The notes under the pieces: generated by a model | Told to the model about the DNA's origin: nothing | Database searches by the model: none | Seen by the model: the letters and a program-made list of their open reading frames with translations, nothing else | Position numbers and translations under genes: made by a program | In this document: positions 8,477 to 19,444 of the stretch, one piece after another | Layout: the number at the start of each line of letters is the position of its first letter | Position numbering within the stretch: the stretch's first letter is position 1 | Assembly: GCA_014762505.1 (NCBI GenBank) | Contig: JABURS010000035.1 | Span: 124,001-188,000 of the forward strand | Origin: Chromatiales bacterium | GTDB taxonomy: Bacteria; Pseudomonadota; Gammaproteobacteria; SpSt-1174 | DNA length: 64,000 nucleotides | Direction: 5' to 3'

Positions 8477-8595
8477 GCGGGCATTATATCGGGCGGAGGG
8501 CATCAGCGCGTGACCGGGGCCGGGTTTGGCGGATGTCAATATGCCGCTGGCCGCCGGGAGCCGATAGAATACCCCCTCGATCACGCGTGGCCCCC

Positions 8596-10620
<2,025 letters not shown>

Positions 10621-10892
10621 CCGCAGTTTCCGGCGGCAACGCCGGCCCCTTCTTTTCATCACCGGCTTTCGCGGATTCCGCTGACGCCTCATCCCGGCTA
10701 CGGGTCATCGAAGCGGTTTTGACGTTCCTCCCCCTTCATCTCGCCGAGCATCGCAGTGGAGGGAGGATCAACCCGAAGGGTTACGCGCATGGACGCGCCG
10801 AACAAAAGTACCTCGCCCGTATCCACCACACGCCGAAAAAGATCGCACCAGCCCCATAAGGACGAAAGCATCAGCGGCTCACCTGAGCGCAA
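10621..10892. other. Gene-free spacer downstream of rep
   Basis: With the adjoining terminator this is the only stretch above 300 bp without a gene in the window (rep stop to EF-hand gene stop). It contains short open frames on the plus strand that run in from the end of rep in another frame; they have no RBS or recognisable product. The text looks like a decayed repetitive remnant (a proline/arginine-rich frame around 10730-10860), but I cannot assign it to an element. No tRNA-like or heptad structure is visible. Confidence 0.5.
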
Positions 10893-10894
10893 AC

Positions 10895-10921
10895 AAAAAG
10901 CCCCCGCGTTGCGGGGGCTTT
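10895..10921 (-). terminator. Intrinsic terminator of the EF-hand gene
   Basis: An 8-bp GC stem GCCCCCGC / GCGGGGGC (10900-10907 and 10911-10918) with a 3-nt loop, extended by A-T pairs. Read on the minus strand it is followed by TTTTTGTTT, so it terminates the gene that ends at 10946. It may also stop rightward transcription from rep, with a weaker T tract. Confidence 0.85.
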
Positions 10922-10945
10922 GGTGTTCCTTTCGAGTGCCGCCGA

Positions 10946-11224
10946 TCAGTACGGCGCGGCACCCGGCTCGGGCACCTCACTCTCTTCCGGCGGGCTCATC
11001 CGCCCCTTGCCTTCGTAGGCCTGATATTCCCCGATGGTCAACCTCCCGTCGCCATCCCTGTCGATGGCGGCAAAGCCGGCCTTCAGGTCCTTGCGCGCAG
11101 CGGCCTCGGACTGGCTGATGTAACCGTTGGCGTCGCGATCCAGATCCTCGAAGGTCATGGGGACCTCGGCCATGGCGGCCGTGCCAAAGGCCACGACCAT
11201 GGCCATGAAAAGCATTCCTTTCAT
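10946..11224 (-). CDS. Secreted EF-hand calcium-binding protein
   Basis: A 92-aa small protein with an N-terminal signal peptide (MKGMLFMAMVVAFGTAAMA, cleavage likely after AMA) and a pair of EF-hand loops: DLDRDANGYISQSE near residues 28-41 and DRDGDGRLTIGEY near 55-67. Both loops keep Asp at positions 1 and 3, Asp or Asn at position 5, and Glu at 12, so both should bind calcium. The tail is Pro/Glu-rich. It is probably periplasmic. It is monocistronic with a terminator 25 bp downstream; its role is unknown. Confidence 0.85.
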   Translation of the reverse strand: MKGMLFMAMVVAFGTAAMAEVPMTFEDLDRDANGYISQSEAAARKDLKAGFAAIDRDGDGRLTIGEYQAYEGKGRMSPPEESEVPEPGAAPY

Positions 11225-11335
11225 AGTTCACCCCTCCTCGTTTTGTTGCTTGGGGTGGACTGAGTATGGGCTGCAGATTGACATGCGCCAGGTCTTTATC
11301 GGGGAAAGCTGATCCAGGTCACCTCATGGCCCCCG

Positions 11336-11665
11336 TCAGAGAGCGCGGAAAATGAGACGCCTGCCCTCGAGGTCGATATCGAGCACCACACCAACTTCGG
11401 CGGCTGCCTCGCCCACCTCGATCAGACTCTCGATACCGGTGGCCTCGGCCAGGATCTCCAGCGCCTCACCAGGATCGCAGCCATACAGCATGCCGTCGTC
11501 CTCCTCGAGGTCGCAGCCGCATTCCTCCGGGTCGACCGCAAGGTCGAGCTCGCGCGGCATGAGGAGTATGAGGTGTTCCTCGTCGAGGATGCAGGCGGCG
11601 GCCTTGGCCGCGCTGTAGTCGTCCTCCCAGTCGAGTAGCGGGTAGTCCTGGTAGTCCTCACGCAT
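11336..11665 (-). CDS. Acidic hypothetical protein
   Basis: A protein of about 109 aa that I do not recognise. It is strongly acidic (REDYQDYPLLDWEDDYSAAK at the start; DPEECGCDLEEDDG in the middle) and contains CGCDLEEDDGMLYGC, two Cys-x-Cys/Cys sites. The C-terminal half (GEALEILAEATGIESLIEVG, then VVLDIDLEGRRLIFRAL) looks like a small alpha/beta fold. No signal peptide or membrane helix. The open frame extends to 11776, but that start lies inside the ilvD terminator hairpin, so I place the start at the ATG at 11665. It is not linked to a neighbour by an overlap. Confidence 0.6.
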   Translation of the reverse strand: MREDYQDYPLLDWEDDYSAAKAAACILDEEHLILLMPRELDLAVDPEECGCDLEEDDGMLYGCDPGEALEILAEATGIESLIEVGEAAAEVGVVLDIDLEGRRLIFRAL

Positions 11666-11773
11666 ATAACGATCCTGACGGCCGCCGGCGGCGGCCGGGC
11701 TGACAGGCTTCATTCGGGTGTTTGCTGAACCTATAGCACAGCAGCCCGGGGATGCCATGGCCGCATGACCGCA

Positions 11774-11803
11774 CAAAAAAAGGGGCCGGATGATCCGGCC
11801 CCC
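11774..11803 (-). terminator. Intrinsic terminator of ilvD
   Basis: A perfect 9-bp stem GGGGCCGGA / TCCGGCCCC (11782-11790 and 11794-11802) with loop TGA. On the minus strand it is followed by a run of T residues (11774-11781), so it terminates ilvD transcription 36 bp after its stop codon. Confidence 0.88.
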
Positions 11804-11837
11804 TGTTGCGGCTGGGCTTGCGCGCAGGCGCAGTGCC

Positions 11838-13745
11838 TCAGGTCTTCGGCTCCAGCTGGCTGACGTCGCGCACCGCGCCGCGGGAGGCGGAGGTGGTCAT
11901 GGCGGCATAGGCCTTGAGCGCGTCGGAGACGACGCGGTCGCGGCCGACCGGCTTCCAGGCGTCCACGCCCTTCGCCTCCATGGCCGCACGACGGGCCGCG
12001 AGTTCCTCGTCGGTCAGCACCACGTTGATGCCGCGGTTCGGGATATCGATCTCGATGAGATCACCCTCCTCGACCAGGCCGATGGGACCGCCCTCGGCGG
12101 CCTCCGGCGAGACATGGCCGATGGACAGGCCCGAGGTGCCGCCGGAGAAGCGCCCGTCGGTGATGAGCGCACACTCCTTGCCCAGGCCCTTCGATTTCAG
12201 GTAGCTGGTCGGGTACAGCATCTCCTGCATGCCCGGCCCGCCGCGCGGCCCCTCGTAGCGGATGATGACGACGTCACCGGCCTTGATCTGGTCGCCCAGG
12301 ATGGCCTCGACGGCCGCCTCCTGGCTCTCGAAGATGCGCGCCGGGCCGGCGAAGCCGCGCAGCGTGGAGGTGGGCACGCTGGTGGTGTAGCGCAGCTCGT
12401 GGGCCTCGATCATGCTCTGCTCCACGCCCGCGGTCTTCACCACGCAGCCCTCGGGAGCGATGTTGCCGTAGAGCACGGCCAGGCCGCCGTCCCTGCTGTA
12501 GGCGTGCGCGATGTCGCGGATACAGCCGTTCTCGCGGTCCAGATCCAGCTCCGGCCAGCGCTTGTCCTGGCTGAAGGCCTCGGTGGTGCGAACGTTGCCG
12601 GGACCGGCGCGGAAGAAGGTCTTCACGCCCTCGTCACTGGTGCGCATCACGTCGTACTTCTCCAGCGCCTCGCCCAGGGTCTTGCTATGCACCGTGGGCA
12701 CGTCGCGGTGCAGCAACCCGCCGCGGTCCAGTTCGCCGAGGATGCCGATCACGCCACCGGCGCGGTGCACGTCTTCCATGTGGTACTTCTGAGTGGCCGG
12801 GGCCACCTTGCAGATGTTGGGCACCTTGCGCGAGAGGCGGTCGATGTCGGCCATGGTGAAGTCCACGCCCGCTTCCTGGGCCGCGGCCAGCAGGTGCAGC
12901 ACGGTGTTGGTGGACCCGCCCATGGCGATGTCCAGGCTCATGGCGTTCTCGAAGGCCTCGAAGGTGGCCACCGAGCGCGGCAGCACGGAGGCATCGTCCT
13001 GCTCGTAGTAGCGCTTCGCGATGTCCACGGCCAGGCGGCCGGCCTTGAGGAAGAGTTCCTTGCGGTCGGCGTGGGTGGCCAGCGTCGAGCCGTTGCCCGG
13101 CAGCGACAGGCCCAGGGCCTCGGTCAGGCAGTTCATGGAGTTGGCGGTGAACATGCCCGAGCAAGAGCCGCAGGTCGGGCAGGCCGAGCGCTCCATCTCC
13201 ATCACGTCGGCGTCGCTCTCGTTGGGGTTGGCGGCCGAGACCATGGCATCCACCAGGTCGAGGTGCACCTCCTTGCCGCCGATGATGGCCTTGCCGGACT
13301 CCATCGGCCCGCCGGAGACGAACACGGTGGGGATGTTCAGGCGCAGCGCGGCGTTGAGCATGCCGGGGGTGATCTTGTCGCAGTTGGAGATACACACCAG
13401 GGCGTCGGCGCAGTGGGCGTTGACCATGTACTCCACCGCATCGGAGATGACCTCACGCGAGGGCAGCGAGTACAGCATGCCGCTGTGGCCCATGGCGATG
13501 CCGTCGTCCACCGCGATGGTGTTGAACTCCTTGGCCACGCCGCCATGCGCCTCGATCTCGCGCGCCACCATCTGGCCCAGGTCCTTGAGGTGGACGTGGC
13601 CCGGGACGAACTGGGTGAAGGAGTTGGCAATGGCGATGATCGGCTTGTCGAAATCGCCATCCTTCATGCCGGTGGCGCGCCACAGGGCGCGGGCGCCGGC
13701 CATGTTGCGGCCATGGGTGGTGGTGCGGGAACGATACTGCGGCAT
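11838..13745 (-). CDS. ilvD: Dihydroxy-acid dehydratase
   Basis: A 635-aa Fe-S dehydratase that converts 2,3-dihydroxy-isovalerate or -methylvalerate to the 2-keto acids in valine and isoleucine synthesis. It begins [20 protein letters not shown]; iron-sulfur ligands lie in [11 protein letters not shown] near residue 122 and [16 protein letters not shown] near 194. [11 protein letters not shown] and the C-terminal [18 protein letters not shown] are family signatures. It is slightly longer than the usual 610-620 aa. It is a single-gene unit with its own terminator and is divergent from the small HMA gene; other ilv genes are not in the window. Confidence 0.96.
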   Translation of the reverse strand: MPQYRSRTTTHGRNMAGARALWRATGMKDGDFDKPIIAIANSFTQFVPGHVHLKDLGQMVAREIEAHGGVAKEFNTIAVDDGIAMGHSGMLYSLPSREVISDAVEYMVNAHCADALVCISNCDKITPGMLNAALRLNIPTVFVSGGPMESGKAIIGGKEVHLDLVDAMVSAANPNESDADVMEMERSACPTCGSCSGMFTANSMNCLTEALGLSLPGNGSTLATHADRKELFLKAGRLAVDIAKRYYEQDDASVLPRSVATFEAFENAMSLDIAMGGSTNTVLHLLAAAQEAGVDFTMADIDRLSRKVPNICKVAPATQKYHMEDVHRAGGVIGILGELDRGGLLHRDVPTVHSKTLGEALEKYDVMRTSDEGVKTFFRAGPGNVRTTEAFSQDKRWPELDLDRENGCIRDIAHAYSRDGGLAVLYGNIAPEGCVVKTAGVEQSMIEAHELRYTTSVPTSTLRGFAGPARIFESQEAAVEAILGDQIKAGDVVIIRYEGPRGGPGMQEMLYPTSYLKSKGLGKECALITDGRFSGGTSGLSIGHVSPEAAEGGPIGLVEEGDLIEIDIPNRGINVVLTDEELAARRAAMEAKGVDAWKPVGRDRVVSDALKAYAAMTTSASRGAVRDVSQLEPKT

Positions 13746-13773
13746 GCTGGCTCCGTGGTACGACGGCTTGAGG

Positions 13774-13804
13774 TTGAACCCTGTATTCTACACCCGGATA
13801 TAAT
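13774..13804 (+). promoter_or_regulatory. Candidate sigma70 promoter for the HMA protein gene
   Basis: A TTGAAC hexamer at 13774-13779 and a perfect TATAAT at 13799-13804 with a 19-nt spacer, longer than the optimal 17 nt. It lies in the divergent region between ilvD and the gene at 13874, pointing to the latter. The -10 match is strong; the long spacer lowers confidence. Confidence 0.4.
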
Positions 13805-13873
13805 GCGGGGCGAAACCTCACGTGCAAAACCACAGTCGCCGCGCAGCCTTCGACCGCCGGCCAGGAGAATCAG

Positions 13874-14074
13874 ATGCAGATCGAGATCGATGCCCAGAAC
13901 ATCAAGTGCGGCGGCTGCGCCAGCGCCATCAGCACGGGGCTGCTGGAAGACCCCCGCATCAACGAGGTGAACGTCGACATCGCCAGCGGCCGGGTGACGG
14001 TGGAGGCGGACGGCGACATCCGCGCCGACATCGAGCAACGGCTCGCCGCGCTGGGCTACCCGCCGAAGGGCTGA
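13874..14074 (+). CDS. Heavy-metal-associated (HMA) domain protein
   Basis: A 66-aa single HMA domain with the beta-alpha-beta pattern. The metal site is IKCGGCASAI near residues 10-19 (CxxC: C-G-G-C). Classic copper chaperones have MxCxxC; here the residue two before the first Cys is Ile, so metal preference is uncertain. A good RBS (AGGAG at 13863-13867) precedes the ATG. No copper-transport ATPase is adjacent; it converges on the RimK-like gene 6 bp away. A cytosolic metallochaperone role is inferred from the fold alone. Confidence 0.85.
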   Translation: MQIEIDAQNIKCGGCASAISTGLLEDPRINEVNVDIASGRVTVEADGDIRADIEQRLAALGYPPKG

Positions 14075-14080
14075 CCGCCC

Positions 14081-15574
14081 TCAGCCGCCGGACGGCGCAT
14101 CGCGCCGGTCGTGGCGCACGTCCAGGCGGCGCACGAACTCGCCGACCAGGCGCTGGTAAAGCACGTCCTTCAGCACCTGGTCCTCCACGCCGGCCTCGAG
14201 GTTCGGGTTGTCGTTCACCTCGATGACCATGACCCCGCGCGCCGTCTCCTTCACGTCCACGCCATAGAAGCCGTCGCCGATCAGGTTGGCGGCCTTGAGC
14301 GCCGTCTTCACCACCTGCGCGGGCGCGTCCTCAACTGCCCAGGTCTTGAAGGTGCCCTCGTCCGGGCGACCCTGCTTGCTGTGATTGACGATCTGCCAGT
14401 GCTTCTTCGACATGAAGTACTGGCAGACGAACAGGGGTTCGCGGTTGAGCACACCCACGCGCCAGTCGAACTCGGTATAGACGAATTCCTGCGCGAGGAT
14501 GAGATCGGATTCCTTGAACAGGCGCGTGGCGATATCCTTCAGCTCGCGCGGATTCTCGGCCTTGAACACGCCACGCGAAAAAGAGCCGTCCGGGATCTTC
14601 AGCACGATCGGATAGGCGAGCTGCTCGTCCAACGTCTTCACGTTGTCGCGACTGACGATCACCGTGCGCGGCGTGCCGATCTTGTTATTGCCCAGCAGCT
14701 CGGCCAGATACACCTTGTTGGTGCACTTGAGAATGGAGTCCGGGTCGTCGATCACCACCATGCCCTCGCTGTCGGCCTTCTTGGCAAAGCGATAGGTGTA
14801 GTGATCGATCTGCGTGGTCTCGCGTATGAACAGCGCATCGTATTCGGCCAGGCGCGCATAATCGCGCCGCTCGATGAGCTCGGCATTCACTCCCTGTTCG
14901 CGTGCGGCACGGATGAACTTCTGCAGGGCACGGCTATCGGAGGGCGGCAGCACTTCGTCCGGGTTGTGCAGGATGGCGAGGTCGTAGCGCGAGGCCGACG
15001 GCGTCCGGCGCCTGCGCCAGCGACGCGCGAGGTGCTGGTCCAGCGCGGCGAAAAAAGACTCCTCCTGCGCGGCGTCGAGGCTGCGAAACACCAGCGGCTT
15101 GATGCTGGCGATGCGCCACTGGCCGGCCAGGCGGAACTCCACCCGCAGCATGGGCGCAGGGAAGGTCTCGAACAGCTGGCGCGCGAAGTCCTGCATCTCG
15201 GCCACGGCACATTGACCGAAGAAGATGTCGAGCTCGAAACCGGTGGTGGTGAGGTCCTGGCGACGCTTGCGGAAGATCTTCTGCACGATCTTGTCGAGGT
15301 CGCCCGTGTCCAGGCTGTAGATCGACTTGCGGCTCAGGTCCTGCAACGTGCGCACCGAGGGAATCACGCGATGCCGGCGCGCCTCGGCCAGCAGCGAGCA
15401 GTAATATCCCTCGCTCAGATAACGCTGACTGCGGCAGAGGTTGACCACGTGTACACCGGACTTGTTGAGCCCCGCCGCACCGGCCAGGTAGTCGCGCGCC
15501 TCCACCACCGGCAGCTTCGGGTAGTGCGGTTTCCAGTCGCTGGCGTTTTCTATCAGAATGACGTGTTCGGTCAT
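14081..15574 (-). CDS. RimK-like ATP-grasp ligase with N-terminal RLAN-type domain
   Basis: A 497-aa two-domain protein. Residues 1-200 match the preATP-grasp region of long RimK-like proteins (MTEHVILIENASDWKPHYPK). Residues about 225-485 form a RimK-type ATP-grasp: IRETTQIDHYTYRFAKKAD, CTNKVYLAELL, YPIVLKIPDGSFSRGV with the ATP Lys, and EVNDNPNLEAGVED with metal-binding Glu/Asn near 460. RimK enzymes ligate amino acids, often glutamate, to a carboxyl group of a peptide or protein. It overlaps the upstream GNAT/C39 gene by 4 nt (ATGA), so the two proteins very likely act together. The substrate is unknown. Confidence 0.88.
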   Translation of the reverse strand: MTEHVILIENASDWKPHYPKLPVVEARDYLAGAAGLNKSGVHVVNLCRSQRYLSEGYYCSLLAEARRHRVIPSVRTLQDLSRKSIYSLDTGDLDKIVQKIFRKRRQDLTTTGFELDIFFGQCAVAEMQDFARQLFETFPAPMLRVEFRLAGQWRIASIKPLVFRSLDAAQEESFFAALDQHLARRWRRRRTPSASRYDLAILHNPDEVLPPSDSRALQKFIRAAREQGVNAELIERRDYARLAEYDALFIRETTQIDHYTYRFAKKADSEGMVVIDDPDSILKCTNKVYLAELLGNNKIGTPRTVIVSRDNVKTLDEQLAYPIVLKIPDGSFSRGVFKAENPRELKDIATRLFKESDLILAQEFVYTEFDWRVGVLNREPLFVCQYFMSKKHWQIVNHSKQGRPDEGTFKTWAVEDAPAQVVKTALKAANLIGDGFYGVDVKETARGVMVIEVNDNPNLEAGVEDQVLKDVLYQRLVGEFVRRLDVRHDRRDAPSGG

Positions 15575-16686
15575 GCGCTCATCCCTTGCGTGTTCGGTGG
15601 AGCATAGAGCATCAGCACGGCACGCAGGCCGGCCCGGCCATAGCGCGCCATGCGCTGAAAGTTGCGCTTGTGGATCGGCATGTTGATCGAGTCCACCAGC
15701 GTCTCGTCGTTCTCGTAGTCCACGTACGGGTCGTTCACGTAGACGAAGTGCTCGTCAAAACCGGTGACGACCACCCAGTGGGGAAACTTCTCCTCGTAGA
15801 TCTGGTAGGAGCTGATCAGCACCACGGGGATACCGCCGGCATTGAAGCGCTGCTCCATCTCCTCCAGGCTGAGGGTGGCATAGTGGACGGGCACGCCACG
15901 CTGTGTCAGTTCCTCGCGCATATCCTCCTGCACCAGGCGGATGACCTCTTTCTTCTCCTCGCTGCGCACCGTGTCGACCAGGTGGACGCCCTCGTCGCTC
16001 ACGTACACCTCCACGTCGAAACCGCGATGCGCGGCCGCGAGTGCCAGGCCGAAGGGCCCGCAACCGCCGTGACCGGAGGTCATGTAGATGGTGGTGGCCT
16101 CGCGCCACAGGCGCAGCTCCAGCTTGCGATCCAGCGGCAGGGTCGGCGCCAGCGACTTCATGGCCATCATCAGCGCGGCGGGTCCGCAGGTGAAATCCAG
16201 GGTCTGCTCGTAGTAGGGGACGCGCGCCAGCTCGGGGGCGAGATCGGGTGCCAGCGACTTCTCGAATCGCCAGGCATCCATGTGGTCTTCGTAATAGTCC
16301 GGAAACTCGCCGAATTGCTTGTAGCCCATGGCCTGGAACAGACCCAGCGAGGCCGTATTGTCCTTGCGGATCTCCAGGCGCAAATAGGCGCATTCGCGCT
16401 CGCGGCTCTCGTGTTCGGCCGCCTCCACCAGGGCACGGCCCACGCCGCGTCCGCGGGCGGCGGGATCGACGGCAATGGAATAGAGCCGCGCCATGGAGGT
16501 GCCGCGGCTGAACAGGATCAGTACGTAACCCAGCAGTACCTCGTCTTCCTCGTAGACGAAGACCACGGCGTTGGCCTTGGTGAGCATGTAGCGGAACTGG
16601 CGCCGCGACAGCCGGTCGGTGTCGAAGCAGGTCTCCTCCAGGCGGAGCAGACGGGGAATATCGTCGAGCGTGGCGGTGCGAATCAT
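15571..16686 (-). CDS. GNAT acetyltransferase / C39-like peptidase fusion
   Basis: A 371-aa bifunctional protein. Residues 1-150 are a GNAT domain close to RimI, with the acetyl-CoA loop VDPAARGRGVGRALVEAA near residue 73. Residues about 160-360 are a C39-like papain-fold domain: the catalytic Cys in DFTCGPAALMMAM near 174, His in FPHWVVVTGFD near 305, Asp in YVNDPYVDYEND near 318. C39 domains usually cut double-glycine leader peptides; here no ABC transporter is fused. It overlaps the ATP-grasp gene. The set suggests ligation, acetylation and trimming of one peptide or protein target (inference). Confidence 0.87.
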   Translation of the reverse strand: MIRTATLDDIPRLLRLEETCFDTDRLSRRQFRYMLTKANAVVFVYEEDEVLLGYVLILFSRGTSMARLYSIAVDPAARGRGVGRALVEAAEHESRERECAYLRLEIRKDNTASLGLFQAMGYKQFGEFPDYYEDHMDAWRFEKSLAPDLAPELARVPYYEQTLDFTCGPAALMMAMKSLAPTLPLDRKLELRLWREATTIYMTSGHGGCGPFGLALAAAHRGFDVEVYVSDEGVHLVDTVRSEEKKEVIRLVQEDMREELTQRGVPVHYATLSLEEMEQRFNAGGIPVVLISSYQIYEEKFPHWVVVTGFDEHFVYVNDPYVDYENDETLVDSINMPIHKRNFQRMARYGRAGLRAVLMLYAPPNTQGMSA

Positions 16687-16821
16687 CGAAGCGGGTGGCC
16701 TTCCCCCGGTCAGGCGAAAAAAGTCGGCGCAGTATGCGCCGGGTGTAGACCCTTGTCACGGGTCTTGGTGCTAGTATCAGCGAACCGGGCAGACGCCCCC
16801 ATCACAGCCAAAGACACGACC

Positions 16822-17976
16822 ATGACCGCCAGGTTCCCAAGCCTTCAACAGATGATAGCCGAACTGGTCGCCGAGCCCTCGGTGAGCAGCGTGAGCCCCG
16901 AATTCGACATGGGCAACCGGGGCGTGATCGAACGCCTGGCGGGCTGGCTGGATGCCCTCGGTTTCCGCACCGAGGTTATCCCCGTCTCCGACTCCCCCTT
17001 CAAGGCCAACCTGATCGCCACCCTCGGCGAGGGCGAGGATGGCCTGGTGCTGGCCGGCCACACCGACACCGTCCCCTACGACGAGGGCAAGTGGCGCCAC
17101 GACCCGTTCACGGTGGTCGAGGAGGACGGCCGGCTCTATGGCCTGGGCACCTCCGACATGAAGGCCTTTCTCGCCATCGCCGTGGACGTGGCCCGCGAGG
17201 TGGACCCGACAAGACTCAAGCGTCCGCTCATCATCCTCGCCACCGCCGACGAGGAGAGCACCATGAACGGTGCACAGCTGCTCGCCCATCTCGGCCGACC
17301 GAAGGCGCGCTACGCCATCATCGGCGAGCCCACCGGCCTCACCCCCGTGCGCATGCACAAGGGCGTGGCCATGGAGGCGATCCGGCTCATCGGCCGTGCC
17401 GGCCACTCCAGCGACCCGAGTCTCGGCATCAACGCCATCGACGGCATGCACACCGTGATCGGCGAACTGATGGACTGGCGACGGGAACTGGGCGAGCGCT
17501 ACCGCAACCCGGCCTTCGCCGTACCCGTACCCACGCTCAACCTCGGCCACATCCACGGCGGCGACAACCCGAACCGCATCTGCGGCCTCTGCGAGCTGCA
17601 CTTCGACATGCGCCTGATGCCGAGCATGGAGATGACGCCGCTGCGCGAGGAACTGAAGCAGCGTCTGGGTGGACGCCTGCACGAGAGCGGGCTGCACATC
17701 GAGATGCGCAACCTCGACGTCGAGGTGCCGGCCTTCGAGACGCCGGCCGATTCGCCCCTGGTGGCCGCCGCCGAGGCGTTCACCGGACAGCCGGCCCGCT
17801 CGGTCGCCTTCGGCACCGAGGCACCCTTCCTGCAGAAGCTCGGCATCCAGACCATCGTGCTCGGCCCCGGCGACATCGAGCAGGCACACCAGCCAGACGA
17901 ATACCTGCGCGTGGACCGCATCGATCCCATGCGCCGTATCCTCGGGCAGATGATCGAACGCTTCTGCCTGCAATAG
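16822..17976 (+). CDS. argE: Acetylornithine deacetylase
   Basis: A 384-aa M20 metallohydrolase that releases acetate from N2-acetylornithine to yield ornithine. Motifs: LAGHTDTVPYDEGKW (zinc His, near residue 79), GLGTSDMKAFLA (bridging Asp), ADEESTMNG (catalytic Glu pair), IGEPTGLTPVRMHKG and near the end AFGTEAPFLQKLG. Length equals E. coli ArgE (383 aa). The ATG at 16822 gives MTARFPSLQQMIAELV; the open frame extends far upstream but only over the antisense of the GNAT/C39 gene. It is followed 76 bp later by argA. Confidence 0.95.
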   Translation: MTARFPSLQQMIAELVAEPSVSSVSPEFDMGNRGVIERLAGWLDALGFRTEVIPVSDSPFKANLIATLGEGEDGLVLAGHTDTVPYDEGKWRHDPFTVVEEDGRLYGLGTSDMKAFLAIAVDVAREVDPTRLKRPLIILATADEESTMNGAQLLAHLGRPKARYAIIGEPTGLTPVRMHKGVAMEAIRLIGRAGHSSDPSLGINAIDGMHTVIGELMDWRRELGERYRNPAFAVPVPTLNLGHIHGGDNPNRICGLCELHFDMRLMPSMEMTPLREELKQRLGGRLHESGLHIEMRNLDVEVPAFETPADSPLVAAAEAFTGQPARSVAFGTEAPFLQKLGIQTIVLGPGDIEQAHQPDEYLRVDRIDPMRRILGQMIERFCLQ

Positions 17977-18052
17977 GGCCAGCGGGCGAACGTTTCGCTC
18001 GCCCGCGCAATTCCTTATTATTCCTACAGATTCGTTTTCCCAGGACAGCACC

Positions 18053-19378
18053 GTGCCCCAGCAGCCAGGCAAGATCGACCAGCACGTCATGTGGTTTCGC
18101 AACGCCGCGCCCTACATCCACGCGCACCGCGGCCGCACCTTCGTGCTCTACTTCGGCGGCGAGGCACTGGAGGGCGAGGGCTTTGCCAGTCTGATCCACG
18201 ACATCGCCCTGCTGCACAGCCTGGGCATCCACCTCGTATTGGTACACGGCGCCCGCCCGCAGATCGAGCGCCGTCTGCGCCTGGAGGGTATCGAACCGCG
18301 TTATGCCGAGGGCCTGCGCGTGACCGACGAAAAGGCGCTGGGCGCGGTGAAGGAGGCCGCCGGTTGCGTGCGTGTGGAGATCGAGGCGCGGCTGTCGACC
18401 AGCCTGGTCAACACGCCCATGTCGGGCATACGCCTGCGGGTGGCCTCCGGCAACTTCGTCACCGCACGGCCCATCGGCGTGCGCAACGGCGTGGACTTCT
18501 GCCACACCGGCAAGGTCCGCCGCATCGATGCGGATGCCATCCGCGCGCAGCTGGCGCTGAACAACCTGGTGCTGCTCTCGCCGCTCGGCTACTCGCCCAC
18601 CGGCGAGGCCTTCAACCTGAGCGCCGAGGAAGTCGCCACCGAGACCGCCATCGCGCTCAAGGCCGACAAGCTCATCTACCTCGGCAGCGCCCGCGAAAAA
18701 CGCCCGCTGCCGGGACAGCTCGGCCTGAGCGATGCCGAACAGCTGCTGAAGCGCCGCAAGCAGCTGCATCCCGAGACGCGCCTGCACCTGGAAAATGCCA
18801 TCAACGCTGCGCAACAGGGCGTGCGCCGCATCCATCTCGTCCAGCAGCAGCGCGACGGCGCCCTGCTGCTGGAACTCTTCACCCGCGATGGGGACGGCAC
18901 GCTGGTGACCGCCGACATCTACGAGGGCGTGCGCGATGCACGCATCGACGACGTGGCCGGGATACTGGAACTCATCCGTCCGCTGGAAGAGGCCGGCACG
19001 CTGGTGCGTCGCTCGCGCGAACAGCTGGAGCTGGAGATCCAGCGTTTCGTGGTGGTGGAGCGCGACGGCATGATCATCGGCTGCGCCGCCCTCTATCCCT
19101 TCGAGGCCGAGGGCGTCGGCGAACTTGCCTGCCTGGCCATCCACCCGGACTACCGGCGCGGAGGCCGCGGCGACGTGCTGCTCGCCTACCTCGAGGCCCG
19201 CGCCCGCAAGCTCGGGCTCGCGCGCCTGTTCGTGCTCACCACCGAGACCCTGCACTGGTTCCGCGAACGCGGCTTCAACCCCGGCTCGCTCGACGACCTG
19301 CCGGTGAAGCGGCGCGAGCTGTACAACTACCAGCGGAACTCGAAGATTCTCTACAAAGCCGCAAGTCGGGAGTCATAG
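18053..19378 (+). CDS. argA: Amino-acid N-acetyltransferase (N-acetylglutamate synthase)
   Basis: A 441-aa ArgA, the first enzyme of arginine synthesis (acetyl-CoA + glutamate). The N-terminal amino-acid-kinase-like domain has LVLVHGARPQIERRL near residue 62 and gives arginine feedback in the family; the C-terminal GNAT domain has CLAIHPDYRRGGRGDVLLAYL near 360. The start is GTG at 18053 after AGGAC; no ATG in frame fits. The last codons (AASRES) and the TAG stop lie in a NNNAGTY heptad array, so the C-terminal tail is repeat-derived. Pairs with argE just upstream. Confidence 0.94.
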   Translation: MPQQPGKIDQHVMWFRNAAPYIHAHRGRTFVLYFGGEALEGEGFASLIHDIALLHSLGIHLVLVHGARPQIERRLRLEGIEPRYAEGLRVTDEKALGAVKEAAGCVRVEIEARLSTSLVNTPMSGIRLRVASGNFVTARPIGVRNGVDFCHTGKVRRIDADAIRAQLALNNLVLLSPLGYSPTGEAFNLSAEEVATETAIALKADKLIYLGSAREKRPLPGQLGLSDAEQLLKRRKQLHPETRLHLENAINAAQQGVRRIHLVQQQRDGALLLELFTRDGDGTLVTADIYEGVRDARIDDVAGILELIRPLEEAGTLVRRSREQLELEIQRFVVVERDGMIIGCAALYPFEAEGVGELACLAIHPDYRRGGRGDVLLAYLEARARKLGLARLFVLTTETLHWFRERGFNPGSLDDLPVKRRELYNYQRNSKILYKAASRES

Positions 19379-19444
19379 GTCGCTAGTCATTTGGCCGACT
19401 TGTAACTTGCGACTCGTAACTTGTAATTTGAGACTCAAGACTTC
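19361..19444. repeat. Inverted NNNAGTY heptad array (gamma family) between convergent genes
   Basis: The left arm 19361-19388 is four heptads: GCAAGTC, GGGAGTC, ATAGGTC, GCTAGTC. An 8-bp spacer follows, then the right arm 19397-19444 with GACTTGT, AACTTGC, GACTCGT, AACTTGT, AATTTGA, GACTCAA and a partial unit in inverse orientation. In a common register units are NNNAGT(C/T): three variable positions, then a near-constant AGTY. The stop codons of argA (TAG 19376-19378) and of the O-methyltransferase (19435-19437) both lie in units. No gene in the spacer. Confidence 0.85.

Noticed and set aside
8477-8584. N-terminal extension of the thioredoxin-like protein
   Set aside because: The 36 extra codons lack homology-like features and overlap the rep leader; the ATG at 8476 fits the fold.
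11666-11776. Upstream start of the acidic hypothetical protein at 11776
   Set aside because: This would put the start codon within the ilvD terminator hairpin; no RBS seen.
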